Shown here: one piece after another, positions 34,774 to 45,799 of the stretch
Layout of the letters: every line of letters begins with the position of its first letter
Position numbering within the stretch: the stretch's first letter is position 1
Origin: Xanthoparmelia taractica
Lineage: Eukaryota > Ascomycota > Lecanoromycetes > Lecanorales > Parmeliaceae
Assembly (NCBI GenBank): GCA_033085395.1
Contig: MU853181.1
Coordinates: 62,001 to 126,000 of the forward strand
Length of the DNA stretch: 64,000 nt
Reading direction: 5' to 3'
Made by a program: the position numbers and the translations under genes
Notes under the pieces: generated by a model
The model's database searches: none
What the model was told of the DNA's origin: nothing
Seen by the model: only the letters and a program-made list of their open reading frames with translations

Positions 34774-36246
34774 ATGGCAGATCGGAAGATCCGGTGGGAC
34801 AAGACACAACTTCCACGAAAATCTGAAAGGTGGAGCACCTCTGGCGGCAGGCCTATGCCAAGTCCATATCCTTCTCTGCAATTCAACCCATGGGTCATGA
34901 AGTCCGTCCTCAGCGTCGATGGCGGTGGAATCAGAGGATACAGCTCTCTCGTCATCCTACAGGCGCTTATGAGAAAAGTTGGAGAGCTTGAGCGGGCATA
35001 CCAACCAGCGGCAAATTCCAGCATCTATTCATCAACTCTTGGACCTCTAGATGACGAGGTTTGCGCCGCCCCAACCCCCGATGCTAGGCCGAGGTCTGAA
35101 TATTGGTCCTGTCATTACTTCGATTACATAGCTGGTGTAGGTACAGGGGGTATCATTGCCATGCTGTTGGGCAGGTATAGGATGAATGTCGGTGAAGCAA
35201 TGGAAAAGTATCGAGATATATGCGCTTTAGTCGTCAAGCGACAGCTCACATCACCTCAGCCAATGTTTGTACGGCGGGAACCAGTCTTGTCAACGAATAA
35301 AAAAGCGTCAAAACGGTCAAACGTCCGTACCGTGGAGGTAATCCCTGCTTGGCCCAGTCCGAATGAATATGACGGGGATCTCGAGTCCGATCCTAAAAGA
35401 TGTCGTACCCTCGTTTGCGGCTGTGATATCCAACTGCAGCACTTTCGATCTTACCCCTGTTCTGAACAGCGAAGACATGCCGTCAATGATGTTGTTGTCA
35501 GATGTTTGCGTGCACATCCACCTCTTGGAACGTTCCCGGACGCCAAACATTGTTACAACAACCCAAGTCGCACAGTGCTAGCAGAGGTATCCTCACTCTT
35601 GGATCATAAATCGTCTGGACATAACGGTATTGATCTACTGAGCATCGGCGCCGCGATCACTGAGCCCGTCAACACCAGAGCCAACGAAATGCAGTATCAA
35701 ATGAGCAACCAGATCCAACGGGTCCACAGAGAAATGACACAGGCCCGGCCATTCAATCTCAACAACTACTGCCGCTTAGACCTACTAGACCATAACCTTG
35801 ATGACATCGGCGTCAACGAATGGAAGCCCGAAACCTCAAACCGTTCCACTTTCGACCGAATCGAACAAGCAACAGAACTCTACCTCCAAACCGAAACTCC
35901 AGCAAAACAACTCCACCACTTCGCCGCAGCCCTCGTCGACAAGCGAAGACTTCGCGCCGAGACCGTGCAATGGGAGCGCTGGGCCCTCGGTCTCAGCTAC
36001 CGGTGTCCTGAGTTCACGTGCCACGCTCGCAACGAGCGCTTTGACGACAGGATGGGCTTCTGGGCACATTTGCGGCAGGCGCATGGGATGCAGAGGGCGG
36101 TGTATCATGACGCTGTGAGGAGAGGGTATGAAGCGAGGGGTCGGACGAGGAAGGCGGAGGCGGAGGCGAAGACGCAGTTTTTGCGTAATCGATGGATTTT
36201 GCGAGGAGGATCGCAGGTGCGGAAAGGAAGGGGGAGTAGGATTTGA
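34774..36246 (+). CDS. Patatin-like phospholipase paralogue, probably inactive
   Basis: Open frame of 490 residues, no intron needed. The patatin oxyanion motif DGGGIRG is present (49-55) but the nucleophile elbow, GTSTG in the copy at 60.8 kb, reads GVGTG here (serine replaced by glycine at residue 123, codon GGT at 35140). Between RCRTLVC and DAKHCYNNP about 28 residues are missing relative to that copy, including the block WQVAQATSAAPTYF that the family conserves; in a shifted frame at about 35520-35580 a similar LERSRTPN..QVAQC can still be read, suggesting frame damage. The tail retains QWERWALGLSYRC and a C2H2-like finger C-x4-C-x15-H-x4-H. It is therefore a degenerate or non-catalytic lipid-binding paralogue, diverged rather than recently duplicated. 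Confidence 0.75.
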   Translation: MADRKIRWDKTQLPRKSERWSTSGGRPMPSPYPSLQFNPWVMKSVLSVDGGGIRGYSSLVILQALMRKVGELERAYQPAANSSIYSSTLGPLDDEVCAAPTPDARPRSEYWSCHYFDYIAGVGTGGIIAMLLGRYRMNVGEAMEKYRDICALVVKRQLTSPQPMFVRREPVLSTNKKASKRSNVRTVEVIPAWPSPNEYDGDLESDPKRCRTLVCGCDIQLQHFRSYPCSEQRRHAVNDVVVRCLRAHPPLGTFPDAKHCYNNPSRTVLAEVSSLLDHKSSGHNGIDLLSIGAAITEPVNTRANEMQYQMSNQIQRVHREMTQARPFNLNNYCRLDLLDHNLDDIGVNEWKPETSNRSTFDRIEQATELYLQTETPAKQLHHFAAALVDKRRLRAETVQWERWALGLSYRCPEFTCHARNERFDDRMGFWAHLRQAHGMQRAVYHDAVRRGYEARGRTRKAEAEAKTQFLRNRWILRGGSQVRKGRGSRI

Positions 36247-36765
36247 GGCGTGAGGCGGCGGGGGGTGGGGGTGGCGAGGCGGGGCGGGGCGGCTGGTGGA
36301 GGATTGCTTACCTTGGGGATAGGGGTGTGAGGGATAGCGGCGTTGGCTGGGCCAGTCAGCTATTAGGATTGATTACTTTGCCTTTGTGGGGGGGGGTGTG
36401 GGTATTGCAGTTTGATGATGTATCTTGGATCAAAAGGGTCTTGCAAGGTGTTACGAGGATGTAGCGAATGTGAGAGTCGTGCAGAAATGCTTAGACTGAC
36501 TACTTTTCTCTCAGTCCCTGTTACGGAACGCGCAACAGATGAAGAAAAACCCCCTTTTACATGATCCGTCTGCGCCTGTCTGAAGAAAAAGCCGCTCCTG
36601 TCTTTCGTCCGGGCCAAAGCCTTGCTTGGGTTGTATGACATGCTACAAGGAGGAAGGTGCGACTGGGCGCCAGGTGTCGTGAGGATTGTTCATTATGGGT
36701 AAACATGAACAATGCATACTCTCGTAACTGTGTCCGCTATGCTAAAGCAATTTCTTCGACTTCGC
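36247..36765. other. Convergent intergenic region
   Basis: Shared 3' flank of the patatin-like gene and the dipeptidase; G-rich at its start. No gene seen. Confidence 0.5.
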
Positions 36766-38578
36766 TCAGGCCTTGATCTCCTCTTCTGCCACATAATGCA
36801 GATATGCACCCAATAATTTCGTCCCTTCAATGTAATTCCTCCTGTCCAGCTTCTCATTGATACTGTGGGCAGCATCCGTCGAACTACCCATGGGGAGCAG
36901 TAAGACGTTCTTACCCGTCGCTTTCTCAAAGGTCAGCGTCACGGGTATGCTTCCTCCTTCTCTTGTCAAGTCTGGTTTGACGCCAAAGACTTTCTCCACT
37001 GCTCGTCCTGCAGCTGTGTAGTTCCAGTGTTTAGGCGATGCCACCCACCAGTTACCGGCATGGATGAGGCGGACATCTATGGTATTCTTACTGCCAAGTT
37101 TTGCGAATTCATCCTTGACGTATTTGAAAACGTGAGAGTCGACTTTATCTGATTCCATATCCGGCACTGTCCGTATCGAGAATTTACCAATGACCTTTGC
37201 TGGTATGACGGTCTTTGCACCGGGAGCCGAGAAAGCCCCTTCGACGCCGTGTATGCTTAGAGAAGGGTATCGCCAACGTGCCATGAGTGTCCTCTCTTTG
37301 TCGGGGAAGATGCCAGTCTTGCTGCCGAGTGACTCGTATAGGTTGTCCATCTTGTAGCTAATATCTCCGTACACTGCTTTCTCCTCTTCGGTCACGGGAG
37401 CAACCATCTCGTTAATGCCCGGTATTTGAATCTTGCCGTCTGTGTCGACTAGCTTGCCCAGCACGCGGACGAGGTCCGTCATTGGCTCTTGAGCACTGCC
37501 GCCGAAGACACCGCTGTGAAGGTCTTGGCCAGGGCCGCTGATACTAACGCTGTAATAATTACATCCTCGGAGTCCGTACGTCAGACAGGGTTTCTCGGTG
37601 CCTAGCCAGTAGTTGTCGCTGATACAGACCGCATCCGCCTTCTCGAAGAACCCTCCGGGCTTCACTTCCTTCTCTATGAAATCATCCAGCCCTTCAGATC
37701 CATACTCCTCCATGCCCTCAAAGCACATAAGCAGATTCACCGGAAGTTCCAGACCGGCCTCCTTGTGTGCTTGTATGGCATTCAGCCATCCTAGGACAGG
37801 ACCCTTATCATCTGTGCTGCCACGCCCATACATCCTCCCCTTGTCGTCGACAGTAAGCGTAAACGGCTCCGTAGCCCAACCATCATCTTTCAGAGCAGGC
37901 TGCACGTCGTAATGACCATAGACGAGAACGGTGCGTTTCTCAGGATAAGAGCCGTAGCGAGCGACGATGACAGGAGGAAGGTGGAGGTTCTTTTTGTCGG
38001 GTTGGAGGCCGAGGGGTCGGGATTCGACGTGTGCACCCAAGGCTGTGAGTTCGGAGACGAGGAATTCGGACATCTGCAATTGGGCCAGGTTTAGCTACCT
38101 TCTAAAGGTAAAATGTGTGAGAACAGTAGCTGACTTTGACGACATCGGGGCGGCGTTCTTCATCCGCAGAGACGGACGGTATGGCTACTGCTCTGCGGAG
38201 ACCTGACGCAGTATAAGCTGGAATTTGAGGTTACGTGTGGGATCGGTCGTACTCACGTTCAATGAAGGATTCTGATAGCTTGTCTACCCTTTTGACGTAG
38301 GTCAGCGCAGCTCATACTTCTCATATCTGCTACATGAATCATTAACGACGAATGACTCACTGCTTAAAGTAGCCGTCTAACTGGGGCGCCATGGTGCGAC
38401 CTGTTGCAAGATAGCGTCTCTGGAGGTGGGGTTTGGGGGGCAAGGATAGGTTTGGGGCAAGGGAAGGGGCAACGTTTGTAGTTAGTATATGGCGACTATG
38501 CTTGGTTTTCGACGCTATAGGGGAGAAAGATGTACGAAGCTGATTCGCGAGCAGCTTGGATTGTATGCAGGGGGGCAT
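36766..38578 (-). CDS. DUG1: Cys-Gly metallodipeptidase (Dug1/CNDP2), with possible mitochondrial presequence
   Basis: Transcript-order exons 38578-38361, 38288-38257, 38202-38135 and 38073-36766. M20 family zinc peptidase that cleaves Cys-Gly in glutathione turnover. Metal and catalytic residues are visible: VYGHYDVQP, GRGSTDDKGP, CFEGMEEYGSEG, QDLHSGVFGG and SSTDAAHSINE. From the internal ATG at 38392 (MAPQLDGYFKQ) the protein has 479 residues, the length of yeast Dug1. An in-frame upstream ATG at 38578 adds 62 residues that are Arg/Ser/Leu-rich with almost no acids (MPPCIQSKLLANQLRTSF, then LQRRYLATGR), which looks like a mitochondrial targeting sequence. So the gene may give two isoforms by alternative initiation. 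Exons 2 and 3 are only 32 and 68 nt. Confidence 0.93.
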
Positions 38579-38885
38579 GAGGGGGGTTGACGGGACTTGT
38601 GATATTGGACTACATAGTCTCTTAGGGCTACTGGCTGAGGACCCTAAGGTGGGTTCAAAGAAAACAGTTTCATCTTACCAAATGGAAGAGGCTCGTTTAA
38701 AATAAGAAAAGCACGCCATGAGCTCCTATAAAAGTACATCTTTAGGGTATACCTATCCCCATTCTTACAATGTACGCCAAGAAACGATGATAGCCCCCTT
38801 TTCCTCTATCCAAACCAAAACAGCAGCATTGAAATCAGACATCCAATCATACGCCTGCACAAACCCAGTAAAGCTCCAATCACAG
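38579..38885. other. Intergenic
   Basis: Short region upstream of the dipeptidase and downstream of the C2H2 gene; AT-rich, no gene seen. Confidence 0.5.
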
Positions 38886-39812
38886 CTAAGACTTCCCGCT
38901 ACTCCTGCCCGAGCGTCCTCCCTTGCCAGTCTTTGGGTACTCACTCTCCTTCATGTGAACCTTCCTGTAATGCTCTTTTCGGTGATCATCTCTCTTGAAG
39001 CCATATGCTCCTGTGCGACCGCACCATTCGTACCTGCAATCCAGTAGCTCATCCACGGGAGGAGGAAAGTGTTTAGTCATATGGCGTTTAAGGTCGTGAG
39101 CGCGGGAGCTGATGTGGCCGCAGTTGGGGTGTAGGCAGGGGTACTCAGATGGAGAGGGTGGAGAAGGAGTACTGAACGGGACGTTAGCGGATTTGAAGAT
39201 TGTAAAGTTTGGCTAGGAATGTTGGATGAGGACCAAATTTCTCGTCAATTGAATAAAGAGAAATGACAGTATCATACCTCTGTCTGCGCTCTTTCTTGTG
39301 CTTTGCGGAGGATACAGGAGGAGTATGAACAAGCTCGATATCGTGACTTGGCTGATTGCCGTAGGAATAGCTTGCACCCTGCTGACGACTGCCGCTATAG
39401 CTCCGGACTGGGTAACTCTGGGCTGGGTAACTCTGGGCTGGGTAACTCTGGGCTGGGTAGCCCTGGACTGGGTAGCTCTGGACTGAGTAGCTCTGGATCG
39501 GATAGCTCTGTTGTGGTATTGGGCTAGCCACTGAGGGGGTTCTCGTAGCATAGCCGGAGTCGCTGGAGCAGTAAGATGAGCTGCGGTTCATAGGATGGCC
39601 ACTGGACAAATGGCCCGTGTCGATTGGTGGGGGCCCGAGGTCCTGGTACCCATGTGGATATTGATATGCACTGTAGTATTGCTGTTGTGGCTGATCAGTG
39701 GGAGCACCGGGTGGATACTAGATTCTAATGTTATTCTAACGAGCTTTGCCATACTGACACCAAATCTTACTGATGTCTGGCGACCCCTTCCGCTGCCAAA
39801 AGAAGAGCTCAT
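38886..39812 (-). CDS. Two-finger C2H2 zinc-finger protein
   Basis: Transcript-order exons 39812-39771, 39717-39278 and 39171-38886, 255 residues. The C-terminus has two fingers, both C-x4-C-x12-H-x3-H: CLHPNCGHISSRAHDLKRH.. and CRYEWCGRTGAYGFKRDDH... The N-terminal half is Gln/Tyr/Pro-rich with a low-complexity pentapeptide array QSYPA/QSYPV. A basic KHKKERRQR stretch before the fingers could be a nuclear localisation signal. The second intron splits the AGT codon just after it. It is probably a small DNA-binding regulator; the target is unknown. The first exon (MSSSFGSGRGRQTS) is inferred from frame and splice signals only and is the least certain part. Confidence 0.78.
39404..39510. repeat. 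15-bp tandem repeat inside the C2H2 gene
   Basis: About seven units of a CTGGGCTGGGTAACT-like 15-mer (plus strand) encode the pentapeptide array of the C2H2 protein. Multiples of 15 keep frame, so unit number can vary without disrupting the gene. Confidence 0.85.
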
Positions 39813-41801
39813 GATGTTCTTGCAAATTGACGAGATGTAAATGTATATAACGACTGTAGACGTTAGAATCGCTTTACACTTTGAGGAGCAGATACTTACA
39901 TTTTTTCTATGCTGTAGGCAAAAGCTGGCAGTAGGTATCCAGGGTTAAGAATGAGTGACGGATCTTCAAATATATTAATTTGGATGGCAAAGGCTTAAGG
40001 GAAGGGGAGGCAAGGACATCTTGTATGATTCGATTATGTGAAGCATGACCGATAGTCGGTGTGTCATCCGCCTCCCAACGGAAGGGTCACTTGGAGGATC
40101 AAACCTACCGGTGTGATTTCTTGTCACTTATACGAAAGGAAAGGGAATATTCAAAGGCGAAGTCAAATCTTCACCGGGGCGGAGAGAAGTGTAGTGCCTC
40201 TTCGGTGTGACGAGGAGAACATTTCGGTGTCCACTCAAGGGATTGGGCCAGATGTTCATTGAAAGTTCTGGTGAATGCCATGACCTTTTGGAGGGTTGGG
40301 AAAAAATTCAATTGCCAGCCCTGGCAAGAAGGACGCTAAGGCAGTCAAGTCCTCCCCGGGCACTGCTGTCCTGGCTTAATGAGGGCTCTTTAAACCTCAT
40401 GGGCAGCGGCGCCATCGCTGCGGCCCGCAGCATTCCCAGCACTGCCGACTGGTGAAGGAGTATACGGGAAGTAGCAGGAATGGTGACATGTTACTTTGAT
40501 GCTTCTAGAAGACGTCCGAGAGGACCCGTTCACGATTGACGAGTCGTGCTAGGATCATTTGGCCCATTTCTTCTGGCCTCATTCCTGGCAGAGGTCCCAG
40601 CATTGAAATGGCGCAGATTCTGGCAGGACCCAAGGTAACGTGAAGATTCGCAGGATTGGGGCAATAGGGCGGCTCACTCCATATTCGGGAAAGGGTGGCA
40701 AAATGACCACCCGGCCGGGCCATCGGAATCCAGTCCAGACAAGGGCGATGACTGCCAAAGCTGTGGCAGTGCGCTAGTGGTACGCGTCGACCGGTAAATT
40801 GAGGCCATCTATGTTGAAACACGTGACCATTCAGATGCATGTCAAGTACCCTCATGGCTTTGGCCTTGGCATTGCACTCACCACTCTTGCGCAACGCTTA
40901 ATTCCAATTTTACCAAGTCCCCAGACGGCAAACCACCGATCAGGGTAGATGTCCGCCATCTCTTCTCAATTGTGGCCCAGTCCAGGGCTTGGGGTTGATC
41001 CTAGCTGCAATGACGGATGATGGATAAGGGCGCAGCGCAGCACAGTCCATTTCGACATTGTATACCTCCTCATTGATCAATTCTTGGGCCTTAGAAATTC
41101 AAAGACCGATTCTTACTGCCACGGTAAGCTGCGCAATGCCATAGCCGCCATACGCCAGGTCACAACCACTTCCACTTCCACTGCCCCGGCCAACGGCTTG
41201 GCGGCCACTGGTGGAACGTTGCAGCCTAGATACTGGTAATAAAAACGGGCATACGACGGGGCGCACACGCCCCTGAATTAGGCTATAGCATTTCGTGATT
41301 CTTTAGTAGTAGAGTATTGAAGTTGAAAGTAATGCAGAAGGCTAGAATGAGGCAATGACGGTTTAGCGCGATAGCCTTGTTTGCCTTATTTCTTGCAAAA
41401 TATACCGAGATCCAAGGCTGATGCGATAAAGCATGACTTTGCTGTTTGATCCTGGATGAGGCTCAGACATCGGCTTTTGACCGTTGGGAATCGTGAAGTA
41501 GCTGTGACGAAAATGCTGAAGGAGCATGCTCCACACATGAGAAAATGCTACCGGCACATCATCCTATCTTCATCGTTTGTATGCAAGGCTGTGCATGTCA
41601 GCGCTTTCATAATACGAAAAACGATGTAAAGATTTTTTTTTTGCTTAGTGGACACTTTTCAATCACAAATACTGCCAATTAGATTTCCTAGGTACGCTAT
41701 GTAGCGATAGACCGGAGCCATCACCAAACGTGCGAGATAGCTTGTCGCACATGCATAGGGAAACCTGAAAACACCTTCACGTCTCTTTGAATATGCACCA
41801 G
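39813..41801. other. 2.0-kb intergenic, nothing recognised
   Basis: It lies upstream of the C2H2 gene and downstream of NOT3/5 (both minus strand). The only longer frame (40505-40894 minus) has no recognisable domain. Confidence 0.5.
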
Positions 41802-44009
41802 TCACAGATCGTCTTCCAAAAACTTGTAGGCAAACTTGAAGTCTGCTTTTCGCCGATTCATCCTGATCGGTGCCAGGTTGGTCAGTAATGGAAGTCAGGA
41901 ACGGGAAGGGCTGTTGGCGCTCCAAGAGGCTAAGGTCAGGGCGAGGGGCGACTCTCACCATGTGCTCTCGTAATCGAAGAATCGATAAGTCCCTTGCTCA
42001 TACTCTTCTGTTATTGTCTTTGGCTCCTCGTGTCTCTGGAACCATGTCTGGTATTGCTTGTGAAAACGCCAGCTTTGACTCTTCAGTGACTTGGCCGCTA
42101 AGTACTGCTGGTATGTATTCTGACGATAGTAGAAGAGGTAGAATAGAGTATCGGTATCGATCTTGCCGTATAGGCTAGGATCATCTATACTTGGAAATGG
42201 CTCTTGCGGATAGTATGCTGGCGCGTTGTATTTTGTGTCTGGTCGGTAGTGGCGTGGCTTTTCTGCATCCAGATAGTCTGGACGACTGGCATGAGATGCT
42301 GCAAGCAATCGCTGCACTGAGGGAGAGTCCGATGCAGGTACTCGGCTTTTTGTGATTTCGAATGACTGTAGAAGATCCTGTAGGCTCGCCGGTAGGTGAT
42401 ATACAGACTCATCTTCTTCTCGTCGTTGTGGCTCGCCATTTGCTTGTTCCACAACAGGCAGTCTAGTTTGAGCAGGGGTGTTTTGCGTCTCTTGTGGTGC
42501 TGGAAGAGGAAGAGCAGTTTCCATGACTGGTGCCGGAACAGCCCCCGGTGCCTTAGAAGCTGACGATGTCCTCGAGTGTAAAGATGTATCAACTGCCGCA
42601 GCTGGGGTTGTGGCACTTTGAGTGCTGCTCGAAGCAATTGCATTCGGCTGGGTAGGTGATGGTGATTTTTGTTGGACATGCGTACTTGGAGGGGTCTCTG
42701 AGCTTGTTGGTACAGGCACGGCAGGCTTTTGAGCAGGTGTAGGACCAGAGCTTGCTGGTAATGAAGGTACTGCGCTAGGTGAGGTGGTTGCGCTGCTCTT
42801 TTGCGTGGGCGGGAAAGCAGATAGACCAGGCGGCGCACTAGGCGTTGGCGCTGGAGCCGTGCTTGGTGGAGGAGGTAATGGTGCTATTCCCACAACAGCT
42901 TTGTCACTTGCTGCCGCCGCTGCGGCTGCGGAAGCGTACTTCAGCGTCTCCCCTGGGGCTCTTGTGGGTAAAGGTGCAGGCTTCATGTTATTATTCGTCG
43001 TACCATTTGTTGTGTTTGCCAGAGGGGTATGAAGTGTTGCCAGAGCAGGTAAGGGCGATTTCAATTGGTTCGATGGTCTTCTGACACCAGTACCTTGAGG
43101 CTCCGAGACGGACGTCGATTTCGGTTTCCCGGCACCTGTGGTGGGACCTCGCGCATCTGCGGTTTCTGGAAGCTCGTCTGCTACCGATTGAGTATCTTGT
43201 GAAGAGACGCGATCGTTGTCATTATTCAGGCCGAATGTTTCCTCCTCCTCTTCGAGATTTAGATCATCGTATATTGAGTCATCTTCGTTGAAGTCCACTG
43301 CCTGGTTCTCTTCGACGTAGTACTTGATGCTTTCTTCTAGATCTTGTACCTGCTCCGTCTCAACGTTGCCATTCTCCAAGGATCGTAACAGTAGTTCTAA
43401 TTTCCCCTGATGATATTTGTGCCGTTCGGTAGTCCTCGAAATTTCAGATAAACGGTCGGCTTTTCCGGTATCCTTTTTGCCCTTCTTCACGGTAGCCTGT
43501 AAAGCTTCCTCTTCAGCTTCGAGCGTCTCAATTTGTCTCTCCAGCTCCTCGACCATGTTCTGGAGAAAATTGCACATGTCCAACTTCGCCTTCTCCTTAG
43601 GATCTAGCTTCGCTGTAGCTTGCAGTCCCTCCTTCGAGAAGGCCTTGGTCTTCATCTCCTTCTCGACCGCCTTGAATTTTTCCATTTCCTACAGAAGGAG
43701 CCACGATCAGCACCTGACACGGCTCTGCGAAGGGCCCTTTCAAGCGGAACCTACGTTCTCAATTGCTTTTCGCTGCTCCATAAGCGGCTTTTTGTCTTTG
43801 ATTTCATTTCCAGCGGCCCATGTCTTTATCTGATCTCGATGCCGTTGGAGTTTTTTGATCTCGCGCTTGAGAGCGTCCTCCAGTTTGTCCTTCTGCGAGG
43901 CATTGGTGGCCTGTTGTATCTTATCGAATATGCCTTCAAATACAACAATCCCTTCGGCAACTTTCTTGAATGTCTTGTCAATCTCCTGCTGTAGCTTTCG
44001 TTGGGCCAT
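41802..44009 (-). CDS. NOT3: CCR4-NOT complex subunit Not3/Not5
   Basis: Transcript-order exons 44009-43755, 43688-41959 and 41862-41802, 681 residues. It is a scaffold subunit of the CCR4-NOT deadenylase. The N-terminal coiled-coil Not3 domain ([17 protein letters not shown] through the [13 protein letters not shown] region) is nearly canonical; the middle (about 240-500) is Pro/Ser/Ala-rich and disordered; the NOT box follows ([39 protein letters not shown]). The long open frame ends at TW followed by TGA, but the family continues past this: a GTGAGA donor at 41958 and a CAG acceptor give the terminal exon reading [19 protein letters not shown], which fits the family end exactly. It is divergent from the D-aminoacyl-tRNA deacylase. 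Confidence 0.95.
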
Positions 44010-44577
44010 GACCGCTGAAATGAGAGTGAGGGAAGCAGGAGGTTGCCTGTGTTATCGACCAGGCTGGAGGGTTCGATGATAATAAGCCGTATTCGAGCTG
44101 ACTTGCTACAGTGACTTCGACTTTGAGAGTGGTTTGGAGGACTTGGTGAGATAGGCATGAAGTGGGCGCCTTGTGAGATTCCACGGCTGTGTTGTTGAAG
44201 CAGCTCGGTGTTGCTTGGAGATACCTCAAAAGCACTCTGTTCAAAGTGCCAAGGATCGCGAAGGGCGCGTAAGGCTAGCCGCAAACGGGTGTCTGTCAAA
44301 GCCTTGAAGCTTGGATAATATGATGTCTATATTCATCTAATTGTCTACGAAGATCTGAGGGTCAAAGAAGTATTTGATTTATCTGACCAACTCAATGGCT
44401 TGACAGCTTATAGAGTCTCCCTTAGACTTTCCCGCTCTTCATCCATCGTCTCGATCTTTTTGTAGTTTATACACTCTTCTCCTACTATCTTGATGCACCA
44501 TTGCTGCTGATGCTACATTTTTCGCCATATACTTAAATCTTTCGTTTCCGTTTGCTCGTCGATGCTTGAATTCGAAG
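44010..44577. promoter_or_regulatory. Divergent promoter of NOT3/5 and DTD
   Basis: 568 bp separate the two start codons. A pyrimidine-rich tract lies at about 44420-44490 before the DTD start. No further gene seen. Confidence 0.45.
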
Positions 44578-45484
44578 ATGAAGGGTAAATATCATGGATG
44601 TATTTTCCAGATCTTGTGCCTGTTGCTAAATCGATCAGCTGTTCTGCAACGAGTCGCATCCGCTTCGGTGACAGTAGATTCAGTTCTAGTATCCTCGATT
44701 GGGAAGGGTGTATTGGTATTTGCCGCAGTTGCTAAGGATGACACACGCAAGGAAGTAGAGTCCATGGCGGCTAAAGTGCTGAAGATGAAAATGTGGCCCG
44801 ACGACACTGGCGGTACTGTATGCGTGCAGGACTACGCTTAGCAAGGGTAAAAACTGGCTGACTCTGTCTGATAAAGTGGAAGCAAAGTGTACAGGATATC
44901 AGAGGGGAAGTCCTTTGCGGTAAGTCGAAAGTGACTTCTTCAATGTAGGCACCGTCAGGTCTTCCAGGCTGAAGACATCCAGTATCCCAGTTCACCTTGC
45001 TGGCATCAACCAAGAAAGGGAACAAGCCGGACTTTCATGGTGCTGCAGGTGGTCAGGAAGCTAGAGAACTATATGATCATTTCTTTGCCAAAGTACAAGA
45101 GCTGTATGAGCCTGAAAAGGTGAAGAATGGCGTTTTTCAGGCCATGATGGAAGGTATTCTTCGTACTACTCATCCCTGTGCGCTACTTATTCGGCATGTG
45201 ATAGTGAATATACAGAACTCCGGCCCTGTAGGTTTAGATTACACTAGTCACGACGGGGTGGTATTCAGCCAGCTTCTTCTATCTGTTGTTTCCTCGCCAA
45301 TCTTCGCTAATGCTGCGGCTCTCAGGTCACTTTGGAGATCGATACCAACCCTCATAAAGGTCAAGATGGAGATAAGAAGCCTAGAAACGAGCAAGGGGGG
45401 CATGAGCAGAGCAAACATTCTGCTGGTGAGGAGAAGGCCAAGGCAGCAGAGAGCTTTCAATTACCAGTTGAATTACTAGACTAA
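44578..45484 (+). CDS. DTD1: D-aminoacyl-tRNA deacylase (DTD1)
   Basis: Six exons are inferred: 44578-44584, 44639-44817, 44877-44919, 44983-45153, 45205-45260 and 45326-45484; 204 residues. It hydrolyses D-amino acids mis-attached to tRNA. The first exon is 7 nt (MK plus one base), giving the invariant MKAVLQRV start. Family signatures assembled across exons are GGTWKQSVQDI, GEVLCVSQFTLLA (active-site SQxTL) and the Gly-cisPro motif NSGPVGLDY. The family core ends after VTLEIDTNP; a further about 40 residues, Lys/Glu/Gly-rich (KPRNEQGGHEQSKHSAGEEK), are an extension over the about 150-residue bacterial and animal enzyme. The third and fifth exons are 43 and 56 nt. The donor of the fifth exon (GTATTC at 45261) is chosen over GTGGTA nearby because it keeps D-G-x-V-T-L spacing. 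Confidence 0.9.
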
Positions 45485-45799
45485 GGATTGTTGTCACGGA
45501 ATGTCCTTACCCCAATAGATAGTTAAATCCAATCATAGAAATATATTTCTCCAATACTGCTATTGTGCTTTACTGACATGTTTTCATCGCCGTTGAAAGG
45601 AGCGAATTGAAGCGCATAGAAGCTCGTGGAAAAGCCCCACGTCAGTTGCGGCCCGGCTGCCTCGTCTTGACTCGGCGGTTTTATGCATTGCTTTCTCCCA
45701 CGGAATTAACATAGATTCATTGACAATCATCTAAACAACTTTAGAGACACTTTGCGGGCCGCTCTTTCATTACAAGCCCCTAGGGTCTATCATATCAGT
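45485..45799. other. Intergenic, cyclophilin promoter
   Basis: Short region between two plus-strand genes. No gene seen. Confidence 0.5.
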
